Shown here: piece by piece, positions 1 to 8,841 of the stretch
Layout: the number at the start of each line of letters is the position of its first letter
Position numbering within the stretch: position 1 is the first letter of the stretch
NCBI GenBank assembly: GCA_903864435.1
Contig: CAIPFY010000102.1
Coordinates: forward strand, 1-37,723
Length of the DNA stretch: 37,723 nucleotides
Reading direction: 5' to 3'
From: an uncultured Chloroflexota bacterium
GTDB taxonomy: Bacteria > Chloroflexota > Anaerolineae > Aggregatilineales > Phototrophicaceae
Program-made: the position numbers and the translations under genes
The notes under the pieces: generated by a model
Databases searched by the model: none
Told to the model about the DNA's origin: nothing
Seen by the model: the letters and a program-made list of their open reading frames with translations, nothing else

Positions 1-1
1 C

Positions 2-1450
2 TATCACGATCAGAATCAGACCGGGCAATTGATGATTCGCGCCACCGATGATGTGGAAAAGGTGCGCTTGTTCATCGCGCAAGGGCTGGTACTGGCGGCG
101 CAGGCGTTTATTCTGCTGACGGTGACACTGACTATTCTGGTGGCGACCAACTGGCAACTGACGCTGGTGGTGCTGCCCACGCTGCCGATTGCGCTGGTGC
201 TGTTCGTGGTATTCGGCATGGTGAGCCAACCGCTGTTCGTGCAGGTGCAGATGCGCTTGTCGGCGTTGAACACCGTGTTGCAAGAAACGCTGGCGGGTAT
301 GAAGGTGGTGAAGGCTTTCGTCCGCGAGAAGCATGAGCAGGCGCGGTTTGATACAGCGGCAGATGACCTGCTGGAACAAAGCCTGCGGGTGAGCCGTACC
401 TTTGCCTTCCTGTTCCCGCTGGTGTTTCTGATCGCCCAGCTGGGGCAGGCGGGGATTCTGTATTTTGGTGGGCGTGACATCGTTCAGGGTTCTTTGCAAC
501 TGGGCGAATACCAGAAGTTCAGCCTGTATCTGCTGTATGTGTTTTTCCCGCTGGCACAGTTGGGGTTCATCATTTCTTTGATGGCACAGGCCGGGGCTTC
601 TTCCACGCGCATTTTTGAAATCCTAGATGCCAAGAATGATGTGGCGGATAAGCCGGATGCGCCGGTTCTGCCCGCGATTCAGGGGCATGTCACGTTCAAG
701 GATGTGACCTTCCGTTATTTTGGCGGCGCGGATGCCGTGTTGAAGAATGTGAGTTTTGATGCTCAACCCGGTCAGACGATTGCGCTACTGGGGATGACCG
801 GCAGCGGCAAGACCACGATTATCAACCTGATTCCGCGCTTCTATGATGTGAGCGAAGGAGCCGTGCTGATTGACGGTTATGATGTGCGCGATGTGACGAT
901 GGACAGCCTGCGCAGCCAGATTGGTATTGTGCTGCAAGAAACGAACCTGTTCAGCGGCACGATCCGTGACAACATCGCGTTCGGGCGGCCAGAAGCCACG
1001 ATGGACGAGGTGATGGATGCGGCGAAAGCGGCAGCAGCGCATGACTTCATCCAGACCTTCCCTGACGGATACGATACGCCAGTGGGAGAGCGCGGCACCA
1101 CACTTTCGGGTGGTCAGAAGCAGCGTATTGCGATTGCGCGTGCGCTCCTGTTAAACCCGCGCCTGTTGATTTTGGATGACTCGACCAGCAGCGTAGATTT
1201 GATGACCGAGTATCGCATCCAGAAGGCGCTGGATAACTTGATGCGGGGGCGTACCAGTTTCGTGATCGCCCAGCGTATCAGCACCGTGTTGAATGCCGAT
1301 CAAATCCTTGTGCTGGATAAGGGTCAGGTTGTGGCGCGTGGCAAGCACGAAGAATTGATGGAGCAAAGCCCCATCTACGCTGAAATCTATCATTCGCAAC
1401 TTGTTGGTGATGCTGAGGTCACGCAGACCGAAGCGGAACCGCTGTCGTAG
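2..1450 (+). CDS. ABC exporter subunit A (transmembrane + NBD), 5' partial, degenerate ATPase half
   Basis: The reading frame is open to the left edge, so the N-terminus lies outside the window; 482 residues are visible. The first part holds hydrophobic helices of a type IV (MsbA/LmrA-like) exporter, followed by a nucleotide-binding domain. Walker A is GMTGSGKTT (visible residues about 264-272), the signature is a normal LSGGQ, and Walker B reads LLILDDSTSSVD. The usual catalytic Glu after Walker B is Asp (about residue 393) and the switch-loop His is Gln (VIAQRIST, about residue 424). These are the changes known in the degenerate half of heterodimeric exporters such as LmrCD, BmrCD and TM287/288. 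The next gene begins 20 bases downstream and carries the complementary change, so the two most likely form one exporter in the cytoplasmic membrane. The substrate (drug, lipid or peptide) cannot be read from the sequence. Confidence 0.9.
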   Translation, partial: YHDQNQTGQLMIRATDDVEKVRLFIAQGLVLAAQAFILLTVTLTILVATNWQLTLVVLPTLPIALVLFVVFGMVSQPLFVQVQMRLSALNTVLQETLAGMKVVKAFVREKHEQARFDTAADDLLEQSLRVSRTFAFLFPLVFLIAQLGQAGILYFGGRDIVQGSLQLGEYQKFSLYLLYVFFPLAQLGFIISLMAQAGASSTRIFEILDAKNDVADKPDAPVLPAIQGHVTFKDVTFRYFGGADAVLKNVSFDAQPGQTIALLGMTGSGKTTIINLIPRFYDVSEGAVLIDGYDVRDVTMDSLRSQIGIVLQETNLFSGTIRDNIAFGRPEATMDEVMDAAKAAAAHDFIQTFPDGYDTPVGERGTTLSGGQKQRIAIARALLLNPRLLILDDSTSSVDLMTEYRIQKALDNLMRGRTSFVIAQRISTVLNADQILVLDKGQVVARGKHEELMEQSPIYAEIYHSQLVGDAEVTQTEAEPLS

Positions 1451-1469
1451 GGGAGGCATTGTAATCGCC

Positions 1470-3458
1470 ATGATGGGTGGACTTGACGGCGGACGCCGTT
1501 TGATGGAACAGGATGCAATTAAGCCTAAGAGCGTGCGAGCAACGCTGGCACGGTTCTGGGTGTACTTTCGCGCACACTGGTTGGCACTTATCACCGTGAT
1601 GGTGCTGATGGTGGTGGTGACATGGGCGCAGGTTGTTACCCCGGAATTGATCGGTCAGTCGGTGGACTGCTATCTGTTTCAGGAGAATCCGTTTGCGCAG
1701 ATGGCTGCTGCTGCCGGACAACCGGCCCCTGAAATGCAGGCACGCAACTGCTGGTTTGACACACGCGACTTTAGCACGATGACCGATCAGGAAGTGCAAG
1801 ACGCGAAGGTCGGCGGCTTACTGGGGCTGGTGGGGACGCTGACGCTGCTGTTTGTGGTCGGGTCGGCGTTACGCGGGTTGATGTTCTATACAATGAACTG
1901 GGCGGGGCAGAACGCTCTACGCGATATTCGTAAGGATGTGTTCAACCATGTGAACCGGCTTTCGATGGGCTATTTCGCCGAAAATGAGGCTGGTAATGTG
2001 ATGAGCCGCTTCACCAGCGACTCGGAAACAATCCAGCAGGCGATGGGCTTCGCACTGGTGAACGTCCTCAGTGGCGCATTGCTGATTGTGTGGGTGATGG
2101 TGAAGATGCTACAGGCGAACGTGCCGTATGCTCTGCTGAGTCTGGCAGTGGTGCCGTTCATGCTGCTGGCAACCAATTACTTCTCCGCACAGGCGCGTAA
2201 AGCGTTCCGCAAGAGCCGTCAGGAAATGGGCAGCGTGAACGCCAATTTGCAAGAGAGCATCGCCGGTGTGCGTGAAGTGCAGGCGTTCAATCGTGAAGAA
2301 GAAAACATTGACCAGTTCCGGCGCACCAATGCCGCTAACCGCGATGCCAACGTGAGCGCATCGGCTTTTACGAGTGCGCTGAATCCGGTTCTGGAAGCGT
2401 TGGGGTATGTGGCGCTAGGGGTGGTGGTGGTGGTGGGCGGCATTTCGGTGCTGCGGAACGAGCCGCTGCTGGGTACGACGGTAATTTCGTTGGGAACGGT
2501 ATTCGCGTTCCTCGGTTATGTGCAGAACTTCAACCAGCCCATTCAGCAGATCGCGGTGCTGTGGACGAATATCCAGAGCGCGATTGCCGGCGGCGAGCGC
2601 ATCTTCAACCTGCTGGATGCAAAGATAGATATTTTCGACAAGCCGGGTGCGATTGAGATGCCTGCCATTACCGGCAAGGTGGTGCTGGATAATGTGACCG
2701 CCGAATATAAACCGGGCGAACCGGTACTGAAGGGCGTGAATCTCACGGCGGAACCCGGTCAGACGATTGCGATTGTGGGGCCGACGGGCGCAGGTAAGAC
2801 AACGATCATTAATCTGCTACCGCGTTTCTATGATGTGACGGGCGGCCGGGTTTTGATTGATGGTCATGATGTGCGCGATGTGACGCTGGCGAGTCTGCGC
2901 AGTCAGATCGGGATCGTGCTACAAGATACGTTCCTGTTCTCGGATACGGTCACGAACAATATTCGCTACGGCAAGCTGAACGCGACGGATGAGGAAGTCA
3001 TCGCGGCAGCCAAGCTGGTTTCGGCGGATTCATTCATCGAACGCCTGCCGCAAGGGTACGATACGGTGCTGGGCGAACGTGGCGCGGGTTTGAGTCAAGG
3101 GCAGCGGCAGTTGATTGCGATTGCGCGGGTGGCGCTGATGAGTCCCCAAATCCTGATTCTGGATGAGGCGACTTCCAGCGTGGATACCCGTACCGAACGC
3201 CTGATTCAGAAAGCGTTCGAGAAGATTCTGGAAGGGCGCACGAGTTTCGTGATCGCGCACCGTTTAAGCACCATTCGCAATGCTAGTCAGGTGTTGGTGC
3301 TGAAGGCGGGCGAGGTTGTGGAGCGCGGGACGCACCAAACGCTGCTGGAACAGAAGGGCGCATACTACGATCTGTATATGAGCCAGTTCCGGCGGGAAGA
3401 AGAAGCTCCGGCTGTGAACGGGAGCAGCGCACCTTCGCTCCAACCGAGCGCGGGATAA
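1470..3458 (+). CDS. ABC exporter subunit B (transmembrane + NBD)
   Basis: This is a 662-residue half-transporter with six predicted helices followed by an NBD. Walker A is GPTGAGKTT, Walker B is LILDEATSSVD with the catalytic Glu present, and the switch His is present (VIAHRLST). The signature is LSQGQ (residues 541-545) instead of LSGGQ, which pairs with the degenerate Walker B of the upstream subunit. I chose the ATG at 1470, which follows a GGGAGG site at 1451-1456 with a rather long spacer; a second ATG at 1473 or one at 1503 are alternatives. The first extracytoplasmic loop is long (about residues 62-108) and contains Cys67 and Cys94, which could form a disulfide. It is co-transcribed with the upstream subunit and followed by a clear terminator. 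The substrate is unknown. Confidence 0.93.
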   Translation: MMGGLDGGRRLMEQDAIKPKSVRATLARFWVYFRAHWLALITVMVLMVVVTWAQVVTPELIGQSVDCYLFQENPFAQMAAAAGQPAPEMQARNCWFDTRDFSTMTDQEVQDAKVGGLLGLVGTLTLLFVVGSALRGLMFYTMNWAGQNALRDIRKDVFNHVNRLSMGYFAENEAGNVMSRFTSDSETIQQAMGFALVNVLSGALLIVWVMVKMLQANVPYALLSLAVVPFMLLATNYFSAQARKAFRKSRQEMGSVNANLQESIAGVREVQAFNREEENIDQFRRTNAANRDANVSASAFTSALNPVLEALGYVALGVVVVVGGISVLRNEPLLGTTVISLGTVFAFLGYVQNFNQPIQQIAVLWTNIQSAIAGGERIFNLLDAKIDIFDKPGAIEMPAITGKVVLDNVTAEYKPGEPVLKGVNLTAEPGQTIAIVGPTGAGKTTIINLLPRFYDVTGGRVLIDGHDVRDVTLASLRSQIGIVLQDTFLFSDTVTNNIRYGKLNATDEEVIAAAKLVSADSFIERLPQGYDTVLGERGAGLSQGQRQLIAIARVALMSPQILILDEATSSVDTRTERLIQKAFEKILEGRTSFVIAHRLSTIRNASQVLVLKAGEVVERGTHQTLLEQKGAYYDLYMSQFRREEEAPAVNGSSAPSLQPSAG

Positions 3459-3480
3459 ACGGTTCTGGGTACGGCTGAAC

Positions 3481-3524
3481 ACAAACGCCCATTTCCTGAG
3501 TAAGGAAGTGGGCGTTTGTTGTTT
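3481..3524 (+). terminator. Rho-independent terminator after the ABC exporter pair
   Basis: A 16-base arm at 3481-3496 pairs with 3504-3519 (one T-G wobble) around a 7-base loop, followed by a T-rich run. It sits 22 bases after the stop codon of the second exporter gene. Confidence 0.85.
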
Positions 3525-3571
3525 AGTCCATCTGATTTGCGAACCCTGCACAATCCCGTTAGCATTTTGGG

Positions 3572-3584
3572 GATTGATTCAATC
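3572..3584. promoter_or_regulatory. Short dyad upstream of the MFS gene
   Basis: GATTGA-T-TCAATC is a perfect 6+1+6 inverted repeat 43 bases before the MFS start codon. It could be an operator, but no convincing promoter boxes accompany it and a chance match is possible. Confidence 0.25.
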
Positions 3585-3627
3585 GAAATTACAGAACTTC
3601 CATTCAAAGAACTGAAGAAACCGGATA

Positions 3628-4830
3628 ATGTCAAATTTAGAGCAACCTTCGCTGCCCGTGTCGTCTGTTCGCCTGCGCTATCAACTGGCGGTGTTCACGC
3701 TGCTACGGACGGTGTTCAATACTTCGTTTCGCATGATCTATCCGTTCTTGCCAGCGATTTCGCGGGGGCTGGGCGTGGGCGTGGAAACGCTGACGCTAGG
3801 GATTACGTTGCGTTCGGCGCTAGGGCTGTTCAGTCCCATCATCGGTTCGGTTGCGGATTTGCGCGGGCGGCGTTTTGCCATGCTCGCCGCGACTTCTCTT
3901 TTTACAGTCTCAATGTTGATGGTGTTTGTTTGGCCGACCTATATCGCCCTGATTGTAGCGATGGTGCTGACAGGGGCGACAAAGACCATTTTTGAACCGG
4001 CGATGTATGCTTATGTGGGTGATCGAGTGGATTACCGTCAGCGCGGTCTGGTGGTGGGATTGCTGGAGTTTGGCTGGTCAGGCGCGTTTCTGGTGGGTAT
4101 TCCCTTTTCAGGCTGGTTGATGGCGCGTGCTGGTTGGAGCGCCCCGTTCCCGTTTCTGGCGCTGATGGGCGCGGGACTGCTGATGATTCTGTGGCGTGTG
4201 CTGCCGCATGATCGCCCCCATCCGACAAAACGATCTTCGCTGCGGGCGGGATTGAGTACGGTGCTGCACAGTCGGGCTGCGCTGGCGGGGTTGGCGATTG
4301 GCTTGCTGACCAGTTTGAGCAATGAAGTGGTGAACATCATTTACGGCGTGTGGATGGATAAGGCTTTTGCGCTGGAAGTGGCTTCGTTAGGCGCGGCCTC
4401 GGCGGTGATCGGCGTTTCGGAACTGCTAGGCGAAGGGTTGGTGGCGGCGCTGTCGGATCGGCTAGGCAAGAAACGCTCATTGGGCGTGGGGCTGGTGTTA
4501 TACCTGCTGGCGTGTCTGGCGCTGCCTGCGTTGGGCGGCACGCTGGAAGGGGCACTGGTGGGGCTGTTTCTGTTCTACCTGACGTTCGAGTTCGTGATCG
4601 TCTGTACGATTCCCCTGATGACTGAACTTGCGCCTAAAGCACGGGCGACGCTGCTGGCGGCGAACGGCGCAGGGCATTCGCTGGGGCGTATGTTAGGGTC
4701 GCTCATCGGGCCGGCGCTGTTTGTGTCCGGCTTGTGGACGAATGCGTTGGTGGCGGTGGTGCTGAATCTGGTGGCACTGGTGCTGCTGTGGGCGTTCATC
4801 CATGAGGATGCGCCCCACAAGGCCGGCTAA
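3628..4830 (+). CDS. MFS transporter
   Basis: The 400-residue protein has the length and repeated hydrophobic profile of a 12-helix major facilitator. The motif-A loop between helices 2 and 3 reads GSVADLRGRRFAML, and a related copy, AALSDRLGKKRSLG, lies between helices 8 and 9, as expected for the two six-helix halves. It is probably a proton-coupled efflux or uptake permease in the cytoplasmic membrane; the substrate is not evident. The ATG at 3628 follows a purine-rich but weak ribosome site. It stands alone after a terminator. Its TAA stop (4828-4830) overlaps the stop codon of the convergent acyl-CoA synthetase, so no terminator separates the two. Confidence 0.88.
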   Translation: MSNLEQPSLPVSSVRLRYQLAVFTLLRTVFNTSFRMIYPFLPAISRGLGVGVETLTLGITLRSALGLFSPIIGSVADLRGRRFAMLAATSLFTVSMLMVFVWPTYIALIVAMVLTGATKTIFEPAMYAYVGDRVDYRQRGLVVGLLEFGWSGAFLVGIPFSGWLMARAGWSAPFPFLALMGAGLLMILWRVLPHDRPHPTKRSSLRAGLSTVLHSRAALAGLAIGLLTSLSNEVVNIIYGVWMDKAFALEVASLGAASAVIGVSELLGEGLVAALSDRLGKKRSLGVGLVLYLLACLALPALGGTLEGALVGLFLFYLTFEFVIVCTIPLMTELAPKARATLLAANGAGHSLGRMLGSLIGPALFVSGLWTNALVAVVLNLVALVLLWAFIHEDAPHKAG

Positions 4831-6764
4831 CCGTTGGATTTGCGGGGCAGCGCGGACAGCGCGGCGATATTGCCGATGCCTGACGTGTCCCCGATGGGTT
4901 GTTCCAGATAGTGTTGCTTAATCAGGCGGCGGACGGTTTTGCCCGTGCGGGTGCGCGGGAGTTCGGCGACCAGATGCACCCGCCCCGGCTCATACGGTTT
5001 GCCGAGTGCTTCGACGATGTGACCGCGCAGGGTGTCCGGCGCGAGTGCTGCGCCCCGGCGCAGCACAACGAAGGCGATGATTTCTTCGCCTTTGAGCGCG
5101 TGCGGAATGCCGATGACGGCGGACTCGCGCACGGCGGAGTGCTGGTTGAGGATGTCCTCGATTTCGCCGGGGCCGGTGCGCCGTCCGGCCACTTTCAGCA
5201 CATCATCCGCCCGCCCCCGATGAAACCAGAAACCATCCTCGTCCACTTCCACGCGATCACCATGCCACCAGAAATGTTCTCCGAATGGAAAATAGGTTTC
5301 GAGATAGCGGGTGTCATCCTCGCGCCAGAAGCCGCGTGTCTGAGCCGGTTGCGGCAGGCTGAAGGCCAGATTGCCCTCGTTTCCCGGCGGCAGGGGGCGG
5401 CCTTCGTCATCCACGATGAATGCGCCGATGGCGGGTGTTTGCCCCAAACAGGTCGGTTTCTGCGGTTGCGTGAAGGTGGAACTGACGATCTCGGCGAACA
5501 ATTCGGTGCCGCCGCTGACATTGATGATGGGGATTTGTCCGTCGCGCCAGCCGAAGTACCAGTTCCATGTGTCGGTATCAATCGGTTCGCCGGTGTGCGA
5601 GAGCAGGCGTAGGGAACGCAAATCGGTCTGCTGCGGCGCATCCGGCACGGTGGCTTTGAGGGTGCGGAGGGCGGTGGCGGGTGCGCCAAAGACGGTGATG
5701 TGATGGTCTTCGATCAGCCGGAACAGGCGCTTTTCGTCGGGATAGGTGGGCGATCCTTCGTACAGCAGCGCCGCCGCCCCGCCGGAGAAAGCACGTAACA
5801 GCGGCGCTTGCCCCATCATCCAGCCGAAATCTGTGATCTGGTAGATGACATCGCCGGGGTGCAGATCGTAGACGAGGATGCCAAACTCGGCGGATTTGAC
5901 GGCTACACCACCATGCACCTGCACGATGCCTTTGGGCTTGCCGCTGGTTCCAGACGAATAGCTCACCATGCAGATTTCTTCGGTGTCGGTGTGGACGGTC
6001 TCGAAATGGTCAGGGCGGGCGCTGATGATCTGTGACCAGTGGTGATCTCTGCCCGGTTTCCAGCCTGTTTCGCCGCCCGTGCGTTCGATCATGACGACGG
6101 ATTGCACGGAAGGGACGGCTGCGAGGGCGCGGTCGAGCGTGGCTTTCAATGGTACTGCTTTGCCGCCGCGATAGAAGCCATCGGCGGTGATGACCATTTT
6201 CGCTTCGACATCGTTCAGGCGGAGGGCGAGTGCCTCTCCGCCGAAACCGGAAAACAGCGGAACGACAATCGCCCCCAGTTTATACGCGCCAAACAGGGCG
6301 ATGACTGTTTCGGGGATGAGGGGCATGAACAAGCCCATCCGGTCTCCGCGCTGGAGGCCGAGTGCGTGCAGGGCGTGGGCAGCGTGGTTGGCCTGCGTGT
6401 GCAGTTCGGCATAGGTGAAGCGCCGTCGTGAACCGTCCTCGCCTTCCCAGAGCAGGGCGGGGCGGTCAGCGGTTTGCGGGTTTTGCGCCCATTTGTCCAG
6501 CACGTTATGGACGATGTTGATGTGACCGCCATTGAACCAGCGCGGGAAAGGCAGCCCCCGCGAGAGGTCAACGACCTGCGTGTAAGGCTGGTAGAACTGG
6601 ATGTCGGTAAAGCGGACGAAGGCATCCCAGAACCATGCGGTATCGTGCGATTTTGCCAGCAGCGCCTCGTAAGAGGCCAAACCGTGCTGCGCCATGAAGC
6701 GCCCGATAGCGCTGTGGCGAACGATGGTGGGGTCGGGTTGCCAGACGATGGGCGCAGCGGTCAT
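4827..6764 (-). CDS. AMP-forming acyl-CoA synthetase (acetyl/propionyl-CoA synthetase-like)
   Basis: A 645-residue ANL-superfamily ligase that would activate a short carboxylic acid to its CoA ester through an acyl-AMP. The N-terminal part resembles the acetyl-CoA synthetase N-domain. The P-loop-like motif is SYSSGTSGKPKG (about residues 265-276), followed by a GGTELF adenine-site motif, the hinge region GRADDVLKVAGRRTGPGEIE near residue 515, and the C-terminal PRTRTGKTVRR with the catalytic, acetylation-prone Lys near residue 610. The end (GDTSGIGN) also recalls Acs-type enzymes. Acetate, propionate or another short acid is plausible; the exact substrate is not certain. It lies 3 bases downstream of the S9 peptidase gene, with its AGGA ribosome site inside that gene (6774-6777), so translation is probably coupled. 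Confidence 0.88.
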   Translation of the reverse strand: MTAAPIVWQPDPTIVRHSAIGRFMAQHGLASYEALLAKSHDTAWFWDAFVRFTDIQFYQPYTQVVDLSRGLPFPRWFNGGHINIVHNVLDKWAQNPQTADRPALLWEGEDGSRRRFTYAELHTQANHAAHALHALGLQRGDRMGLFMPLIPETVIALFGAYKLGAIVVPLFSGFGGEALALRLNDVEAKMVITADGFYRGGKAVPLKATLDRALAAVPSVQSVVMIERTGGETGWKPGRDHHWSQIISARPDHFETVHTDTEEICMVSYSSGTSGKPKGIVQVHGGVAVKSAEFGILVYDLHPGDVIYQITDFGWMMGQAPLLRAFSGGAAALLYEGSPTYPDEKRLFRLIEDHHITVFGAPATALRTLKATVPDAPQQTDLRSLRLLSHTGEPIDTDTWNWYFGWRDGQIPIINVSGGTELFAEIVSSTFTQPQKPTCLGQTPAIGAFIVDDEGRPLPPGNEGNLAFSLPQPAQTRGFWREDDTRYLETYFPFGEHFWWHGDRVEVDEDGFWFHRGRADDVLKVAGRRTGPGEIEDILNQHSAVRESAVIGIPHALKGEEIIAFVVLRRGAALAPDTLRGHIVEALGKPYEPGRVHLVAELPRTRTGKTVRRLIKQHYLEQPIGDTSGIGNIAALSALPRKSNG

Positions 6765-6767
6765 GGG

Positions 6768-8618
6768 TTATTGTCCTGAAAATGCGTCGCTAAAAAATTC
6801 GGACAGGTGGGTGTAGAGGGTTTTTAGATTTTGGGAACGGCCTATTCCATGTCCCTCGTCATCGAAGGTCAACATTTGAAATTCGATGCCCGACTGGTCG
6901 AGCGCGGTTTTAACCGCCCGCACATTGTCGGGGGTGACGTTGGGGTCTTGTAGCCCCTGCACGATGAGCAAACGGCCTTTGATGTTGGAGACAAAGTTGA
7001 TCGGGGATCGCTGGTGGTATTTTTCAGGAATCTGGTCGGGTGTGCCGCCCATCATTTCCTCGCTGTAGGGGCGCAGGTCGGGACGGGTGGTGTGGTAATC
7101 CACGACCAGATCAGTCATGCCGCAAATTGGCGCGGCAGCGGCGAGGATGTCAGGCGAGAAGCGGGTGATGGCGCACCATGACGAGTAGCCGCCGTAGGAT
7201 GTGCCGGTGATGCCGACTTTGCCTTTTTCAGCGATTCCAGCGGCGATGAGGGCTTCAATTCCGGTATGGATGTCGTCCTGTTCGCGTCCGCCCCAGCCAT
7301 CTTCTTTGATCGCTTCGGTAAAGGTGCGGCTGAAGCCGGTGCTGCCGCGATAATTCGGATCAAAGATGTTGAACCCTTGCGAGACGAAAAACTGGATTTC
7401 CTGATCGAATTTATCCTCGTGGTGCCATGTGGGGCCGCCGTGTACGTAGACAATCGTACCCCGTGCGGGGGCGGCGGCGCGGTACAGCCAGCCCTGAATG
7501 TCGAGGCCATCCACCGATTTCCAGCGGAAATCTTCGGCCTGTGCGAGATCGGACGCTCCGATGCGGGAACGTTCGTGGACGCGGGTGAGACTTTGGAAGG
7601 ACTCCGGCTTGAAGTTGAGGAGCGAGAAGCGCACCACATCGGTGATCTGACGGGAGGCATAGTACAGGCCGACCCACGCTTCGCCTTCGACGGGCGCAAG
7701 TGGACGCAGATTCCCGCTGATCGCCGGAAAGCGGGTTTCTTCGCCCGTGTCGGGATTCAGCAGGCTGGCATGAACACCGGCTTCGCGGACTTCGTGCAGC
7801 ACGGCTAAGGTGCTGCCGTGTGGGACAAACGCATGTTCAAAATTGCGCTCTGGATCGTCAATGAGCCAGCGTGTGGAACGGGACGGCAGGTCGTAGATGC
7901 CGATTTTGTAGTGGGTATCGGTTTCGGCGCGGAGGAGGATACGCTGCCCATCCGGGAACCATTGTGCCAGCACTTTTTTGTCCGCGCCGAGATTGACGAT
8001 TTCATGGTCATCTTCACCATCAATCCCCACCAGCCAGAGTTGTAAGCCGGAGGGATGCAGGTCTTTGCGGTGGTAGAGGATGTGTGTTCCGGTGGGATTC
8101 AGGCGCGGGACGATGTAGCCGCCTTTTTGCGGGCGGGCGAGGACGGTGCGCTGATCGGTGGCGAGGTCGTGGCGGTAGATGAGCGTGGGTTCGATTTCGT
8201 CCCCGGTGTCGGGGTCAATGTTTGCGCCGTAGATCAGCCATTTGCCATTCGGGTGTAATTGCCCGCCGCGAATGAAGTAGTTCGGGTTCGGCTCGGTGAG
8301 GGGATGCAGGACGCAGGGCTGGGCGAGGTTGATCTGGAAAAGCTGGTCGCGTTCATTCCCGCCGATGTCCTGCGCCACGATCAGGGATTCGCTGTCCGGC
8401 GTCCACGCGATGAAGTAGCTATTTTCTGCGGTGTCGGTCAACTGGATCGGTGGCAAAGCGCCATCCGTGCGTACCGCATACACATCAGTGGTCAGAGCAA
8501 TTCCAGACCACATCCACGCCACCCATTTCCCATCCGGCGAGACTGATCCGCCGAACAAGCGAGGCAAGGTGAGCAGGGCATCCAGAAATTGGTCAGGAGG
8601 GAGGCGGGTATCGGTCAT
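6768..8618 (-). CDS. S9 family prolyl oligopeptidase / acylaminoacyl-peptidase-like
   Basis: This 616-residue protein has an N-terminal beta-propeller-like half (repeated PDG/PNG-containing strands such as SPDGKWVAW, TPDSESL and HPNGKWLIY) and a C-terminal alpha/beta-hydrolase. The nucleophile motif is GTSYGGYSSW (Ser474), with Asp558 in LQDPNVTP and His590 in DEGHGIGR completing the triad. No signal peptide is visible, so it is probably a cytoplasmic peptidase acting on short peptides. An AGAGGA ribosome site at 8625-8630 supports the ATG at 8618. It is the first gene of a two-gene unit with the acyl-CoA synthetase. TATACT or TACAAT on the minus strand around 8677-8687 could be its -10 box, but the -35 is poor. 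Confidence 0.9.
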   Translation of the reverse strand: MTDTRLPPDQFLDALLTLPRLFGGSVSPDGKWVAWMWSGIALTTDVYAVRTDGALPPIQLTDTAENSYFIAWTPDSESLIVAQDIGGNERDQLFQINLAQPCVLHPLTEPNPNYFIRGGQLHPNGKWLIYGANIDPDTGDEIEPTLIYRHDLATDQRTVLARPQKGGYIVPRLNPTGTHILYHRKDLHPSGLQLWLVGIDGEDDHEIVNLGADKKVLAQWFPDGQRILLRAETDTHYKIGIYDLPSRSTRWLIDDPERNFEHAFVPHGSTLAVLHEVREAGVHASLLNPDTGEETRFPAISGNLRPLAPVEGEAWVGLYYASRQITDVVRFSLLNFKPESFQSLTRVHERSRIGASDLAQAEDFRWKSVDGLDIQGWLYRAAAPARGTIVYVHGGPTWHHEDKFDQEIQFFVSQGFNIFDPNYRGSTGFSRTFTEAIKEDGWGGREQDDIHTGIEALIAAGIAEKGKVGITGTSYGGYSSWCAITRFSPDILAAAAPICGMTDLVVDYHTTRPDLRPYSEEMMGGTPDQIPEKYHQRSPINFVSNIKGRLLIVQGLQDPNVTPDNVRAVKTALDQSGIEFQMLTFDDEGHGIGRSQNLKTLYTHLSEFFSDAFSGQ

Positions 8619-8727
8619 GGATAGTCCTCTAATTCGTTAAGGCGGATACAGGCGGCGCTGTGATGACTATTGATTGATTGTAGTATAGAAAGACGAGAGA
8701 ATGCTTGAGCAAGGTGTGTTCGGAAAT

Positions 8728-8816
8728 GGGGCAATAGTTCAAAGCTCTCACCCGCTGCCCCTTTCAAGAGTGGATTTTTTATCGGGAAAGGGGATGGGGA
8801 TGAGGGTTATTGCCCC
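8728..8816. repeat. Long imperfect inverted repeat (REP/MITE-like)
   Basis: The ends are a perfect 9-base inverted repeat, GGGGCAATA (8728-8736) and TATTGCCCC (8808-8816). Inside, the C-rich arm 8745-8765 pairs imperfectly with the G-rich arm 8786-8806, leaving a 20-base loop. The CCCTCACCCC / GGGGATGAGG style is typical of small dispersed palindromic elements in bacterial genomes. It lies between the S9 peptidase start and the EamA stop and could also work as a stem-loop for the EamA transcript. No transposase is present. Confidence 0.5.
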
Positions 8817-8841
8817 TAAATCTGAATGCACCTGTTGGCGG

